A stretch of 44,700 nt of DNA from DATFMP01 sp035266845 (GTDB taxonomy: Bacteria > SAR324 > JACQKK01). The notes beneath the pieces are model-generated. The model was given only the letters and a program-made list of their open reading frames with translations. It was not told where the DNA came from and searched no databases. Made by a program: the position numbers and the translations under genes. Location: assembly GCA_035266845.1 (NCBI GenBank), contig DATFMP010000031.1, positions 1 to 44,700 on the forward strand, written 5' to 3'. Positions 24,410-34,206 of the stretch are shown here, piece after piece (the first letter of the stretch is position 1; every line of letters begins with the position of its first letter).

Positions 24410-24500
24410 AAGGGAGGGCGGGGATTGCGTTGGTATGTGAGGCAGGCCCTGCGGCCCCGGCCGGCGCCCGGAGTGGGGCCGGTCGAGGGTACGTCTCGGC

Positions 24501-25694
24501 TCAGACGATGTTGCGCGCGTGCAGGTCGCTGATAGCGTCCGCCTCCAGGCCCAGCTCGCCCAGCACCGCGTCGGTGTCCTGTCCGCGCTCCGGCGTGGCC
24601 GTGCGCAGGGGCGTGTTGGTGCGGCTGAGCGTGAAGGGCTGGCCGACCAGCTTTACTTCGCCCAGGGCGGGCGATTGCACCGACTGTGCGATGCCCAGGT
24701 GCTGCACCTGCGGATCGGCGAAGACCTGGTCGATGCTGTAGATGGGCCCGCACGGCACGCCAGCCTCGTTCAGCAGCCCGATCAGTTCCTCGCTGCCGTA
24801 ATCGGCTGTCTTCACGTTGATGGCCTCGTTCAGCACGTCGCGGTTCTTGGAGCGCGAGGCGCCGTCCACGTAGCGCGGATCGGCCAGCAGATCGTCCGCC
24901 TTGAGTGCCTTGCAGAAGCGCTCCCAGATGACGTTGCCCGCCACGGCGATGTTGATGTGGCCGTCCTTGGTGCGGAACACACCCGTGGGGATGCTGGTAG
25001 GGTGGTTGTTGCCCGCCTGGGGCGCCACCTCGTGACCCACCAGCCAACGCGCGGCCTGGAAGTCCAGCATGAAGATCTGCGCCTGCAACAGCGAGGTGCG
25101 CACCCACTGGCCCTCGCCGGAGGCCTCGCGCTCCAGCAGCGCCGTGAGGATACCCATGGCGCAGAAGAGCCCCGCGCAGAGATCCGCCACGGGAATGCCC
25201 ACGCGCACGGGCCCCTGGCCCGGCAGCCCGGTGATGGACATCAGCCCGCCCATGCCCTGGGCAATCTGGTCGAATCCAGGGCGGGTGTGGTAGGGCCCGT
25301 CCTCGCCAAAGCCCGAGATGCTGCCGTATACGATGCGCGGATTGACCTTGCGCAGGGACTCGTAGTCCACGCCCAGACGGTACTTCACGTCCGGGCGGTA
25401 GTTCTCCACCACCACGTCCGCCTTCTCCACCAGCCGCTTGAACAGCGCCAGGCCCTCGGGGTCCTTGAGGTTCAGCGTGATCGCGCGTTTGTTGCGGTGC
25501 AGGTTCTGGAAGTCCGGCCCATGGCGCGGCCCACCCAGGCCGCCCTCGGCATCCAAAGCCTCGGGCATCTCGATCTTGACCACGTCCGCCCCCCAGTCCG
25601 CGAGCTGACGCACGCAGGTGGGGCCCGCGCGCACGCGGGTCAGGTCCAGCACGCGAAATCGGGAGAGCGGCAGCGATCCGTTGGCTTGCGTCAT
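24501..25694 (-). CDS. CaiB/BaiF family (class III) CoA-transferase 3
   Basis: A 397-residue CoA-transferase with FRVLDLTRVRAGPTCVRQLA and WGADVVKIEMPE at the N-terminus and Asp171 (VADLCAG) as the catalytic aspartate. DFQNLHRNKRAITLNLKD and GVPCGPIYSIDQVFADPQV are family blocks. The latter resembles transferase 1 more than transferase 2. Its substrate is unknown; the usual candidates are dicarboxylates or aromatic acids. The gene lies between the TAXI receptor and an LLM oxidoreductase (121 nt upstream), on the same strand as both, so uptake and CoA activation may be regulated together. Confidence 0.92.
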   Translation of the reverse strand: MTQANGSLPLSRFRVLDLTRVRAGPTCVRQLADWGADVVKIEMPEALDAEGGLGGPRHGPDFQNLHRNKRAITLNLKDPEGLALFKRLVEKADVVVENYRPDVKYRLGVDYESLRKVNPRIVYGSISGFGEDGPYHTRPGFDQIAQGMGGLMSITGLPGQGPVRVGIPVADLCAGLFCAMGILTALLEREASGEGQWVRTSLLQAQIFMLDFQAARWLVGHEVAPQAGNNHPTSIPTGVFRTKDGHINIAVAGNVIWERFCKALKADDLLADPRYVDGASRSKNRDVLNEAINVKTADYGSEELIGLLNEAGVPCGPIYSIDQVFADPQVQHLGIAQSVQSPALGEVKLVGQPFTLSRTNTPLRTATPERGQDTDAVLGELGLEADAISDLHARNIV

Positions 25695-25815
25695 GGCTTC
25701 AGGTCCTCGTCAGACTGGGAATGCCGATGGTGATTCGTACTCCATACAACACTTCGGGCGACGGTGGGGGCCCAATCGGCGTACCGCCATGCACCGACGG
25801 TTGTGGTGCGGCCCG

Positions 25816-26736
25816 TCAGAGCTTGGGCCGCACCTCCTGGGCGAAGCGCTCCAGGGTGTCCAGGGCCACGGGCAGCTTTTCGGGGATGAAGTCGAACAGG
25901 AAGTGCTCGGCCCCGGCGTCCCGGTAGCGGCGCACGCCGTCCACGATGTCCTGCGGCCGGCCCTCGGTCAACATCTGGCCTTCGCCGGGCGGACCGTCCT
26001 GGAACACCATGGGCAGCTTCACGGCCAGCTTCACCGCACCCGGGGGCCGGCCGGCCTCCTCCACGAAGTGCGCCAGTTGCGGTTTCGCCTCCTCCAGGTA
26101 TTCCGGCGTGGGCCGCACCGGATGCCAGGCCTCCGCGAAGCGGGCCGCGCGGCGCAGCGTGGCCTTGCTGTGTCCCGCCACCCAGATCGGCGGATGCGGC
26201 CGCTGCACCGGCTTGGGCAGGAAGCGCCCGTCGCGCACCTGGTAGAACTTGCCCTCGTAGGTGACCGGCTCCTGCGTCCACAGGGCCTGCATCAGCGCCA
26301 GGGCGTCGTCCGTACGGGCGCCGCGGGTGTGGAAGTCCTGGCCCAGCACCTCGAACTCCTCTTCGAACCAGCCCACGCCGATGCCGAAGGTGAAACGGCC
26401 GCCGGTGAGCTGGTCCACCTCGGCCACCTGCTTGGCGATCTCGAAGGGATTGTGCATGGGCAGCACGGTGATGCTGGTGCCGAACCGCAGACGCTGGGTC
26501 TGCCCGGCCAGGTAGCTGCACACGGAGAGCGGCTCCCAGTAGCCCTCGTTCCAGTGCTCCGCGTACTTGCGGCCGGGGATGCCCACGTAGCCTGACTTCA
26601 CCTGGGGCGGCAGCACGATGTGCGAGCTGCAGAACAGGGCGTCGATCCCCAGGGCCTCTGCGCGCTGCGCGATCTGCAGGAAGGCGTCGGGCCGGGCATC
26701 GGCGCCGCGCATGATCAGGGAGAATCCGTAGGTCAT
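25816..26736 (-). CDS. LLM class F420-dependent oxidoreductase
   Basis: A 306-residue luciferase-like protein. The N-terminus MTYGFSLIMRGADARPDAFL is followed by AEALGIDALFCSSHIVLP, RLRFGTSITVLPMHNPFEIAKQ and RFTFGIGVGWFEEEFEVLG, the block seen in F420-dependent members described from mycobacteria. HPPIWVAGHS and DIVDGVRRYRDAGAEHFL complete the barrel. Reaction and substrate are unknown. Its start overlaps the stop of the upstream secreted-protein gene by 4 nt, so translation is coupled, although the two products would be in different compartments. Together with CofH this supports F420 use by the host. Confidence 0.88.
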   Translation of the reverse strand: MTYGFSLIMRGADARPDAFLQIAQRAEALGIDALFCSSHIVLPPQVKSGYVGIPGRKYAEHWNEGYWEPLSVCSYLAGQTQRLRFGTSITVLPMHNPFEIAKQVAEVDQLTGGRFTFGIGVGWFEEEFEVLGQDFHTRGARTDDALALMQALWTQEPVTYEGKFYQVRDGRFLPKPVQRPHPPIWVAGHSKATLRRAARFAEAWHPVRPTPEYLEEAKPQLAHFVEEAGRPPGAVKLAVKLPMVFQDGPPGEGQMLTEGRPQDIVDGVRRYRDAGAEHFLFDFIPEKLPVALDTLERFAQEVRPKL

Positions 26737-27566
26737 CGGCTCGTCGCGGTATCGGGTGTGGTGGCGGGCGGCTTCTCCGCGCTTGCGTCCGGGCCGCCCG
26801 TGAGGCAGCCATCGCGGTAGTGATACTCGATGCGCAGGCGCTGCACGGCTCCGTCCTCGTCGCGGATCGGGGTGCGGCCGCGGGTTTCCAGCAGCCGGTG
26901 CGGTGGCCTGGATTCAAACACGAACCGCACGGGATCAACAACCTGCCGCACGAGCAGACTGTCCGAATCCATGCGGATCACGACCCGGCCCGGCCCGCCG
27001 GCCGGAGATTCCGCCTCGTGTAGCAAATGGAAGGCGTAGCGATCCGTGCGCGAGGGCACCAGCAGCGATACGTCGAGCCGTTGGCCGGCCATCAGAGCGT
27101 CCCAGTGGCGTAGCATGTACAGCGGCAGGGTCGCGGCAAACTGTGCATGCGGCGTCAGCGGCAGCGTATCGGACTCGATGGAGGCACTCGCCTGCGCCCG
27201 CACGCGGAGCACGACGCGGTCGCCCTCCTTGTGCAGCCATTCCGCGTGTCCGGTCAGCGGCAGGTGCATCTCGTAGTCGACGGGTGTCAGGTCCGCTGCG
27301 CGATAGCGGGTCACCGCGCGCAGCACCGTGCGGCTCTCCGCATCCGTGAAGCGATCCTCCATGCGCTGCACGTGGCCCTCCAATTGCTGCACGTGCAAGC
27401 CCCGGTAGCGCAATTGATTGCTGCCCAGCGCGTAGGCCCGCAAGTCTACCCGCAGGATGCGGCAGTGCACCAGTGCCGGCTGGGCGGCTCTGGCCGGGCC
27501 GCCCCCGCTCCCGGCCCCCACGGACGCCAGCGCGAATAGGACGGCGATGGCCGTTCGCAAGGGCAT
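26733..27566 (-). CDS. Secreted protein of unknown function, paralog A
   Basis: A 277-residue protein I do not recognise. Residues 1-28 look like a signal peptide (MPLRTAIAVLFALASVGAG, then an alanine-rich cleavage region). The mature part looks beta-rich and aligns along its length with the next gene: LLVPSRTDRYAF versus LLVPSRRDSYGF, VVIRMDSDSLLVRQVVDP versus VVLRMDPDSWLVRRLVDP, and PPHRLLETRGR versus PPHRVLEFRGR. A DUF3108-like envelope fold is possible but not proven. The C-terminal tail is rich in Pro, Thr and Ala. The start at 27566 was chosen for the signal peptide; the open frame extends 29 codons upstream. Confidence 0.7.
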   Translation of the reverse strand: MPLRTAIAVLFALASVGAGSGGGPARAAQPALVHCRILRVDLRAYALGSNQLRYRGLHVQQLEGHVQRMEDRFTDAESRTVLRAVTRYRAADLTPVDYEMHLPLTGHAEWLHKEGDRVVLRVRAQASASIESDTLPLTPHAQFAATLPLYMLRHWDALMAGQRLDVSLLVPSRTDRYAFHLLHEAESPAGGPGRVVIRMDSDSLLVRQVVDPVRFVFESRPPHRLLETRGRTPIRDEDGAVQRLRIEYHYRDGCLTGGPDASAEKPPATTPDTATSR

Positions 27567-27636
27567 GGGGCTCCGGCGTTGGGTACGGCGATGAAGGTGG
27601 AGCCGGAATGGCCCGGCCCGGTGGGCGGTGGCGCCG

Positions 27637-28410
27637 CTAAGGCTGGCCGGCATCGTACACGATGCGCAGGTCCTGGTCGTCCCCGGCGTCCGTCTTGATG
27701 GAAACGCGCCCGCGGAATTCCAGCACTCGGTGCGGCGGCTGTGCCTGCAGCACGAAGTAGAGCGGATCCACCAGCCGGCGCACCAGCCACGAGTCGGGAT
27801 CCATGCGCAGCACCACCGTGCCGGGCCGCTGCAGCGCCGGAGTATCGTCCCGCTGGATGCGGAAGCCGTAGCTGTCCCGCCGGCTCGGCACCAGCAGCCG
27901 GAAGCGCACCACCTCGCCCGCCGTCAGGCGCGCAAGGTCGCGCTCGATGAGCGGCTCCACCGTGGCCGTGAACATCTGCCCGGGGCGCCGCGGCAGGGTA
28001 TCGCTCTTCGACGCGCTATGGGCATCCGCCCGGTAGCTGAGGCGCAACGCGTCACCCTCGCGCACCAGAGACTCCGCCTCGCCGGAGCGCTCGTCGTCCA
28101 GGTGCCAACTGATCGGCGCCAGGCTGGCCGCCTCGTACACGGCCTCCGTGCGCTGGATGGGCTTTCCGGAAGGCAACGAGAACACGGTGGTCACCGTAAC
28201 CCGGCCCGCCGCGCTGCGGATGGTGCGCAGTCCGCGGTAGAGCACCGTATCGCCCTGCGCCGGGTAGAACGTCATGCGCACGTTGCTCTGGGCGGGAGCC
28301 GGTGCCGGAGCACCCTGCGCCCCTGCCACGCCCGGAATCAGCAGGCCAGCCAGGAGCGCCAGCCAACACGCAGCCCGCATCGCACACGGTGCTCGCAGCA
28401 GCAAGGACAT
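27637..28410 (-). CDS. Secreted protein of unknown function, paralog B
   Basis: A 257-residue secreted protein, tandem paralog of the preceding gene product. The hydrophobic stretch CWLALLAGLLIPGVAGAQG is a Sec signal peptide with cleavage near GVAGA. The mature chain contains DTVLYRGLRTIRSAAGR and the shared LLVPSRRDSY and PPHRVLEFRGR blocks. The start is uncertain: 28455, 28410 and 28380 all have in-frame ATGs, none with a strong ribosome site; 28410 and 28380 keep the signal peptide. It is 70 nt upstream of paralog A. Gene duplication is clear, function is not. Confidence 0.65.
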   Translation of the reverse strand: MSLLLRAPCAMRAACWLALLAGLLIPGVAGAQGAPAPAPAQSNVRMTFYPAQGDTVLYRGLRTIRSAAGRVTVTTVFSLPSGKPIQRTEAVYEAASLAPISWHLDDERSGEAESLVREGDALRLSYRADAHSASKSDTLPRRPGQMFTATVEPLIERDLARLTAGEVVRFRLLVPSRRDSYGFRIQRDDTPALQRPGTVVLRMDPDSWLVRRLVDPLYFVLQAQPPHRVLEFRGRVSIKTDAGDDQDLRIVYDAGQP

Positions 28411-28470
28411 GTGCCGAGGAGTGTCGCGGCGAGTTCGGGTCGGGTGTGCGTGCATGGGTGCCGGCGCCGC

Positions 28471-29211
28471 TCAGTAGTAGTGGCGCTGCGGCCCGTGCTC
28501 GAAGAACACCGTATTGGCCGGGCAGGGAATGCCGATGCCGCGGAAGCTGGCGTCCGTGGCAGGGATGTAGGCCAGCAGCGTACCTTCGGCGGTCTCCTGG
28601 ATCGCCTGCACCGTGCCACCCGCTTCGATCCCGCACACGTCCAGGAACGCGATGCGGTAGCCGAAGCTCTCCAGGCCGTCCGGATTCACCGCCTCCACCC
28701 AGTGCACGGAGTCTTCCACCACCTGCGCGGCACCGCGTCGCGGCGCGCTCAGCGCGGCTTGCACCTCCGCCGCCAATTGCCCCTCGTAGGCCTCGCGCTC
28801 GGCGAAGCGGCCGTCGAAGCCGTCCAACTCCGCTTTCGGCAGCAGGAACACCGCGCCATCGGGACACAGCGTGCCGGCCGCCGGCGCTTCCGGCGGGGCC
28901 GTGTATTCCACCAACGTGTCCCGGCTCAGGCTCGCATACCAACTGTAGTGGCTGGTGATCTCGCGCACGCTGCCGCGGTAGCGCATCAGGCAGCGGTCGT
29001 AGAAGCCCAGCTTCACGTCGCTGGTGCGGATGCCATCCGGGTTGAGCACCACCGCCCACTCGAAACCCGGCACGCGATACTCCGCGCCGTAGGTGCGCGC
29101 GGCCGGGTTATCTCCCTCCTCGGTGCCGTAAAGCACCTTCCAGCCGCTCATGGGCACATACACCAGCACGGCCGCCAGCAGCAGCGGCACCCAGCGCCAC
29201 AGCCTGTTCAT
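28471..29211 (-). CDS. Membrane-anchored extracytoplasmic protein with internal duplication
   Basis: A 246-residue protein with one N-terminal membrane helix (LWRWVPLLLAAVLVYVPM) and an outside domain. I do not recognise the family, but the domain is made of two repeats, about residues 52-125 and 171-241. Each reads LNPDG or VNPDG, then F-x-D-x-C, a GxV/I segment, a T-L-x-x-Y strand, and a second Cys-Pro before a VF-(L/F) strand. The cysteines C74/C116 and C193/C230 are at equal places and could form one disulfide per repeat. GGGGAGGGG precedes the ATG at 29211. It is 60 nt upstream of the paralog pair and probably co-transcribed. Confidence 0.7.
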   Translation of the reverse strand: MNRLWRWVPLLLAAVLVYVPMSGWKVLYGTEEGDNPAARTYGAEYRVPGFEWAVVLNPDGIRTSDVKLGFYDRCLMRYRGSVREITSHYSWYASLSRDTLVEYTAPPEAPAAGTLCPDGAVFLLPKAELDGFDGRFAEREAYEGQLAAEVQAALSAPRRGAAQVVEDSVHWVEAVNPDGLESFGYRIAFLDVCGIEAGGTVQAIQETAEGTLLAYIPATDASFRGIGIPCPANTVFFEHGPQRHYY

Positions 29212-29347
29212 AATGCCCCTCCCCTGAGGTGAGCGCGGCCACCGCCGGTCGGTGCGACTGCACCGGTCCCGGGCACCCGGCTCCGGCAATATGCGCGCTG
29301 GGGGCGATTCTACGCCTCGCCCCTTGCCCGCGCCAGTCCCCGGCGGG

Positions 29348-30718
29348 CTACCTTCGGCCCGGGATCGCGGGGATGACCGCCGCAGCCTGCTGCTCGGCGA
29401 AGAAGTCGCGGAAGCGGAAGCGCTGCTCGGCCACCAGGTCCTGGTACGAGCCGAAGCGCCCCTGCGGGTCCGTCACCTGCTCCAGGGCGTCCTGCGGGTC
29501 CTGCGCGGGATCGGCGAAGCTGCGCAGGATGCGGTAGTCCGTCGCCCGCTCGGCGGGCTCGCGCCCCATCTCGCGCGCCAGCCGGCGGAACACCGCCGGC
29601 TTGACGAGCTGCCCGTGCTGAGCGCCCGCGGCGGTGGAGATGCTCTCGTTGATGAGCGTGCCGCCCAGGTCGTTCGCACCGGCCATCAGGCCCACCTGCG
29701 CCAGCTTCTGGCCCTCCTTCACCCACGATACCTGCACGTTGGGAATCCAGCCGTGCAGCATGATGCGCGCGATCGCGTACATCTTCATGGTCTCGATGCC
29801 GCTGGGCCCCTCGCGCAGCCCCGGGGGGCGGCGTTTGGCGAACATGGGGGCCTCCTCGAAGATGAAGCCCAGCGGCACGAACTCGGTGATGCCGCCGGTC
29901 TCCTGCTGGATGCGCCGCAGCAGCGCCAGGTGCTCCGCCTTGTGCCGCGCCGTCTCCACGTGGCCGTACATCATGGTGGAGGTGGTGGGGATGCCCAGCC
30001 GGTGCGCGGTCTGCACCAGGTGCACCCACTGCTCCGTGTTGATGCGGCCCGGGGAGATCACGTCGCGCACGGAGTCGTCCAGGATCTCCGCCGAGGTGCC
30101 CGGCAGGCTGCCCAGCCCGGCGTCCTGCAGCGCGCGCAGGTAGTCCTCCACGCTCGCGCCGGCCAGCTCACTACCGTAGAGCACCTCCTCGGGCGAGCAG
30201 CCGTGGATGTGCAGTTCCGGCAGGGCTTCCTTCACGGCGCGTACGAGCTTGACGTAGTACCAGCCGTCCAGTCCCGGGGCCAGCCCGGCCTGCATGCACA
30301 CCTCCGTGGCGCCAAGCTCCACCGCCTCCCGCGCGCGGCGCAGCACCTCCTCCACAGGCAGGAAGTACCCCTCCCCGGCGCGGTGCCCGCGGCTGAAGGC
30401 GCAGAAGCCGCAGCGCTTCACACAGACGTTGGTGAAGTTGATGTTGCGGTTCACGACGTAGGTTACGCGGTCGCCCACGGCTTGCCGCCGCAGGTGATCC
30501 GCCACGGCCACGAGCGGCAGCAGCTCCGGCCCGCTGGCCTCGAACAGGCGCGTACCCTCCTCCACGCCGATCTCCTGGCCCGCCAGCGCGCGCGCCAGGA
30601 TGGGCGCGACCTCCGGGCCCGCCACGGCGACATCCGGCGCAGGCTGCTGCGGGGTGACAACCACCGGCGCGGCACCGTCGCCGGACAGCGCAAAGTCGGC
30701 GTAAAGCGGCTCGCTCAT
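29348..30718 (-). CDS. cofH: 7,8-didemethyl-8-hydroxy-5-deazariboflavin (FO) synthase subunit CofH
   Basis: A 456-residue radical SAM protein. Cys99-x3-Cys103-x2-Cys106 holds the 4Fe-4S cluster, in NFTNVCVKRCGFCAFSRG. Other CofH/MqnC-type blocks are GATEVCMQAGLAPGLDGWYY, IHGCSPEEVLYG, GLGSLPGTSAEILDD, GIPTTSTMMYGHVE and GANDLGGTLINESIS. CofH joins tyrosine to 5-amino-6-ribitylaminouracil on the way to coenzyme F420. MqnC or MqnE of the futalosine route are the nearest alternatives; SPGTSAEILDD and GANDLGGT favour CofH. The residue count is above usual CofH because of about 80 extra N-terminal residues. No cofG is in the window. GGAG lies 4 nt before the ATG. Confidence 0.85.
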   Translation of the reverse strand: MSEPLYADFALSGDGAAPVVVTPQQPAPDVAVAGPEVAPILARALAGQEIGVEEGTRLFEASGPELLPLVAVADHLRRQAVGDRVTYVVNRNINFTNVCVKRCGFCAFSRGHRAGEGYFLPVEEVLRRAREAVELGATEVCMQAGLAPGLDGWYYVKLVRAVKEALPELHIHGCSPEEVLYGSELAGASVEDYLRALQDAGLGSLPGTSAEILDDSVRDVISPGRINTEQWVHLVQTAHRLGIPTTSTMMYGHVETARHKAEHLALLRRIQQETGGITEFVPLGFIFEEAPMFAKRRPPGLREGPSGIETMKMYAIARIMLHGWIPNVQVSWVKEGQKLAQVGLMAGANDLGGTLINESISTAAGAQHGQLVKPAVFRRLAREMGREPAERATDYRILRSFADPAQDPQDALEQVTDPQGRFGSYQDLVAEQRFRFRDFFAEQQAAAVIPAIPGRR

Positions 30719-30763
30719 GGGACTCCACGGTGAGGTGGATGACAGGATGGCGCGGTTCACGGT

Positions 30764-30792
30764 AATCTACTCCCTGCACGGGGCGTTGGCAA
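30764..30792 (-). promoter_or_regulatory. Sigma70-like promoter TTGCCA-N17-TAGATT for cofH
   Basis: On the minus strand TTGCCA (30792-30787) and TAGATT (30769-30764) have the ideal 17-nt spacing and lie 46 nt upstream of the cofH ATG. The same -35 sequence TTGCCA occurs at the lyase promoter at 7151. Confidence 0.45.
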
Positions 30793-30911
30793 ACCTGCGC
30801 CCGCAACGCACCCGCTGGCGCGGCTCTGCGGGCTGCGACCCATGGCCGGCCCGCGCGCAACCCCGCCCGGCGGCTTTCCGCCCTCCAATCGCAGCGCCGA
30901 TTCCCACGACC

Positions 30912-32756
<1,845 letters not shown>

Positions 32757-32795
32757 GGCAACGACAGCCGAGCGGCCCGGTGCATCGCGGGAGGG

Positions 32796-32825
32796 AACGC
32801 CCCACGAGCAGCGGGGCGGGGCGTT
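32796..32825. terminator. Hairpin between convergent ispG and diiron protein genes
   Basis: AACGCCCC (32796-32803) pairs with GGGGCGTT (32818-32825) around a 14-nt loop, in which GGGGC at 32813-32817 can pair alternatively with GCCCC. It sits in the 70-nt gap between two converging stops, so it could serve both strands; no T-tract follows. Confidence 0.45.
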
Positions 32826-32826
32826 G

Positions 32827-33918
32827 CTACGCGCTTTTGGTCTCGGGCGAGGCGGCATTGGTGCCGCTGATGAGGCTCTGCAGCACGGCGTCGGCATCGT
32901 AGTCGCGGAAATGCAGCACCTCCATCTCGGCAAAGCGCTCCTCCAGCCAGCCGTCGAGCAGCCCCACCTTCTGCATGCTGGGCACGACCTGCGAGAACAG
33001 GATCTGCCGGAAGTCCTTCACCTCGTCGCTCTGGCGGAAGGTTTCGCGCACCGTCTCCGGGTTGAGCCCCATGCGCTCGTAGGCCTCCGCGCTCACAAGG
33101 CGCCCGCGCATCAGCACGCAGGATTCGTACACGAACTGCTGGCGCTCCAGACGGTCCTGCTCCGGCATGTCGGTGTAGTGGTCGCGCAGGGAAATCACAC
33201 CGAAGGCCACGTGCCGCGCCTCGTCCTGCAGCACGCGGCGGATGAGCTGCTGCAGCAGCGGCTCGCGCGTGCGGTTGAGCAGGCTCATGAACGCCGCGAT
33301 AGCCAACCCCTCCACGATGAGCTGCATGCCCAGGAACTTGAAGTCCCAGCGGCTCTCGATGGTGATGGCCTGCATCAGGTTGAACAGGTTCTGCGTGCAC
33401 GGGTAGAGGTTGTCCAGCTTCTCCTCCACGTAGCGGCTGAACACCTCCACGTGTCGCGCCTCGTCGAACACCTGCGAGGCCGCGTACAGCTTGGAATCCA
33501 CCGTCGGCACGGCGGTAACGAGCTGCGAGGCGGCGCTGAGGGCGCCCTGCTCCCCGTGCACGAAGTTGGAGATCAGGTTGCTGTTGTATTCCACGTTCAG
33601 CCGCCGCTGCTCGCGCTTGCCCAGCCGCTGATACCAGTCCGCCTTGGCCCAGGCCGGGTCCAGCTCGAACAGGTCCGCCTCCAGGTCCACGTCCGTGTCC
33701 CACGGCAGGTCCGCGGCGCTCCACTGGGCGCTCTTGGCCCGCTCGTAGAGCTGGCGCATTTGCGGGTGCTGGATGCCGTAATCCCAGGTATAGGTGTCCG
33801 TCTCGGCGGAGTCGAAGGTCTGGTCGGCCGTGACGACGCCGCCCAGGCGCACCTGGCTGCCGCTGCGCTTCAGGATGCCGCCGATAGTCGGATACAGCGC
33901 GTCCACGTCGATGGTCAT
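32827..33918 (-). CDS. Ferritin-like/R2-like carboxylate-bridged diiron protein
   Basis: A 363-residue helical protein with a complete six-ligand diiron set: Glu123 (VHGEQGA), Glu153 and His156 (FDEARHVEVF), Glu203 (VEGLAIAAF), and Glu233 with His236 (QDEARHVAFG). The doubled DEARH motif is characteristic of ferritin-like oxidases annotated as ribonucleotide-reductase-beta-like or AurF-like N-oxygenases. No radical-transfer partner (NrdA) is near, so oxidase or oxygenase chemistry is more likely than nucleotide reduction. GAGGAAG precedes the ATG at 33918. It is divergent from the aminotransferase, which could supply an amine substrate or share control. Confidence 0.83.
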   Translation of the reverse strand: MTIDVDALYPTIGGILKRSGSQVRLGGVVTADQTFDSAETDTYTWDYGIQHPQMRQLYERAKSAQWSAADLPWDTDVDLEADLFELDPAWAKADWYQRLGKREQRRLNVEYNSNLISNFVHGEQGALSAASQLVTAVPTVDSKLYAASQVFDEARHVEVFSRYVEEKLDNLYPCTQNLFNLMQAITIESRWDFKFLGMQLIVEGLAIAAFMSLLNRTREPLLQQLIRRVLQDEARHVAFGVISLRDHYTDMPEQDRLERQQFVYESCVLMRGRLVSAEAYERMGLNPETVRETFRQSDEVKDFRQILFSQVVPSMQKVGLLDGWLEERFAEMEVLHFRDYDADAVLQSLISGTNAASPETKSA

Positions 33919-34085
33919 GGCTTCCTCGTTGCGCGTGCGGGCGATAGCGATTGAAACGGGATAGGCGCCGGCCGCCGCGGGCCCCCAAATGCCCCGGCAG
34001 CGCGTGTGCGCGCCAGCCGATAGTCTCCCATGGCGCCAAGCCGTTGGCAATGCGGCCGGCACCGCCGACGGGGCCTGTGGCGCCT

Positions 34086-34125
34086 TTGCGTTCTGGAGCC
34101 GCATTCGCTACAACAGCCGCGTTGT
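34086..34125 (+). promoter_or_regulatory. Promoter TTGCGT-N17-TACAAC with overlapping ACAAC/GTTGT inverted repeat
   Basis: TTGCGT (34086-34091) and TACAAC (34109-34114) are 17 nt apart in the 288-nt divergent gap, facing the aminotransferase gene. ACAAC (34110-34114) and GTTGT (34121-34125) form an inverted repeat over the -10 box, a place where a repressor could bind. The rest of the gap (33919-34206) shows no gene. Confidence 0.4.
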
Positions 34126-34206
34126 GCGCGGAATGACGGCGCCGCGGGCGCGCAAGGGTGCGCGCCGTGACCCGCCTCGTCCGCCGCCCCAGGGAGACCC
34201 GCCGCC

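Larger units (their letters stand above)
24233..24500. other. 268-nt regulatory gap upstream of the TAXI-TRAP genes
   Basis: No gene is seen. A 15-bp palindrome and a promoter-like pair lie here (separate entries). The motif TTGGTATG appears twice on the plus strand, near 24259 and 24430, each preceded by TGCG(G), which could be a repeated protein-binding site. Confidence 0.4.

Noticed and set aside
30717..30911. 65-residue N-terminal extension of IspG
   Set aside because: It would cover the divergent cofH promoter region and has no similarity to IspG; ATG 30912 fits the family start.
32827..33918. Annotation as ribonucleotide reductase beta subunit
   Set aside because: The ligand set fits a ferritin-like diiron protein in general, but no nrdA gene or R2-specific radical tyrosine context is visible, so only the fold is named.
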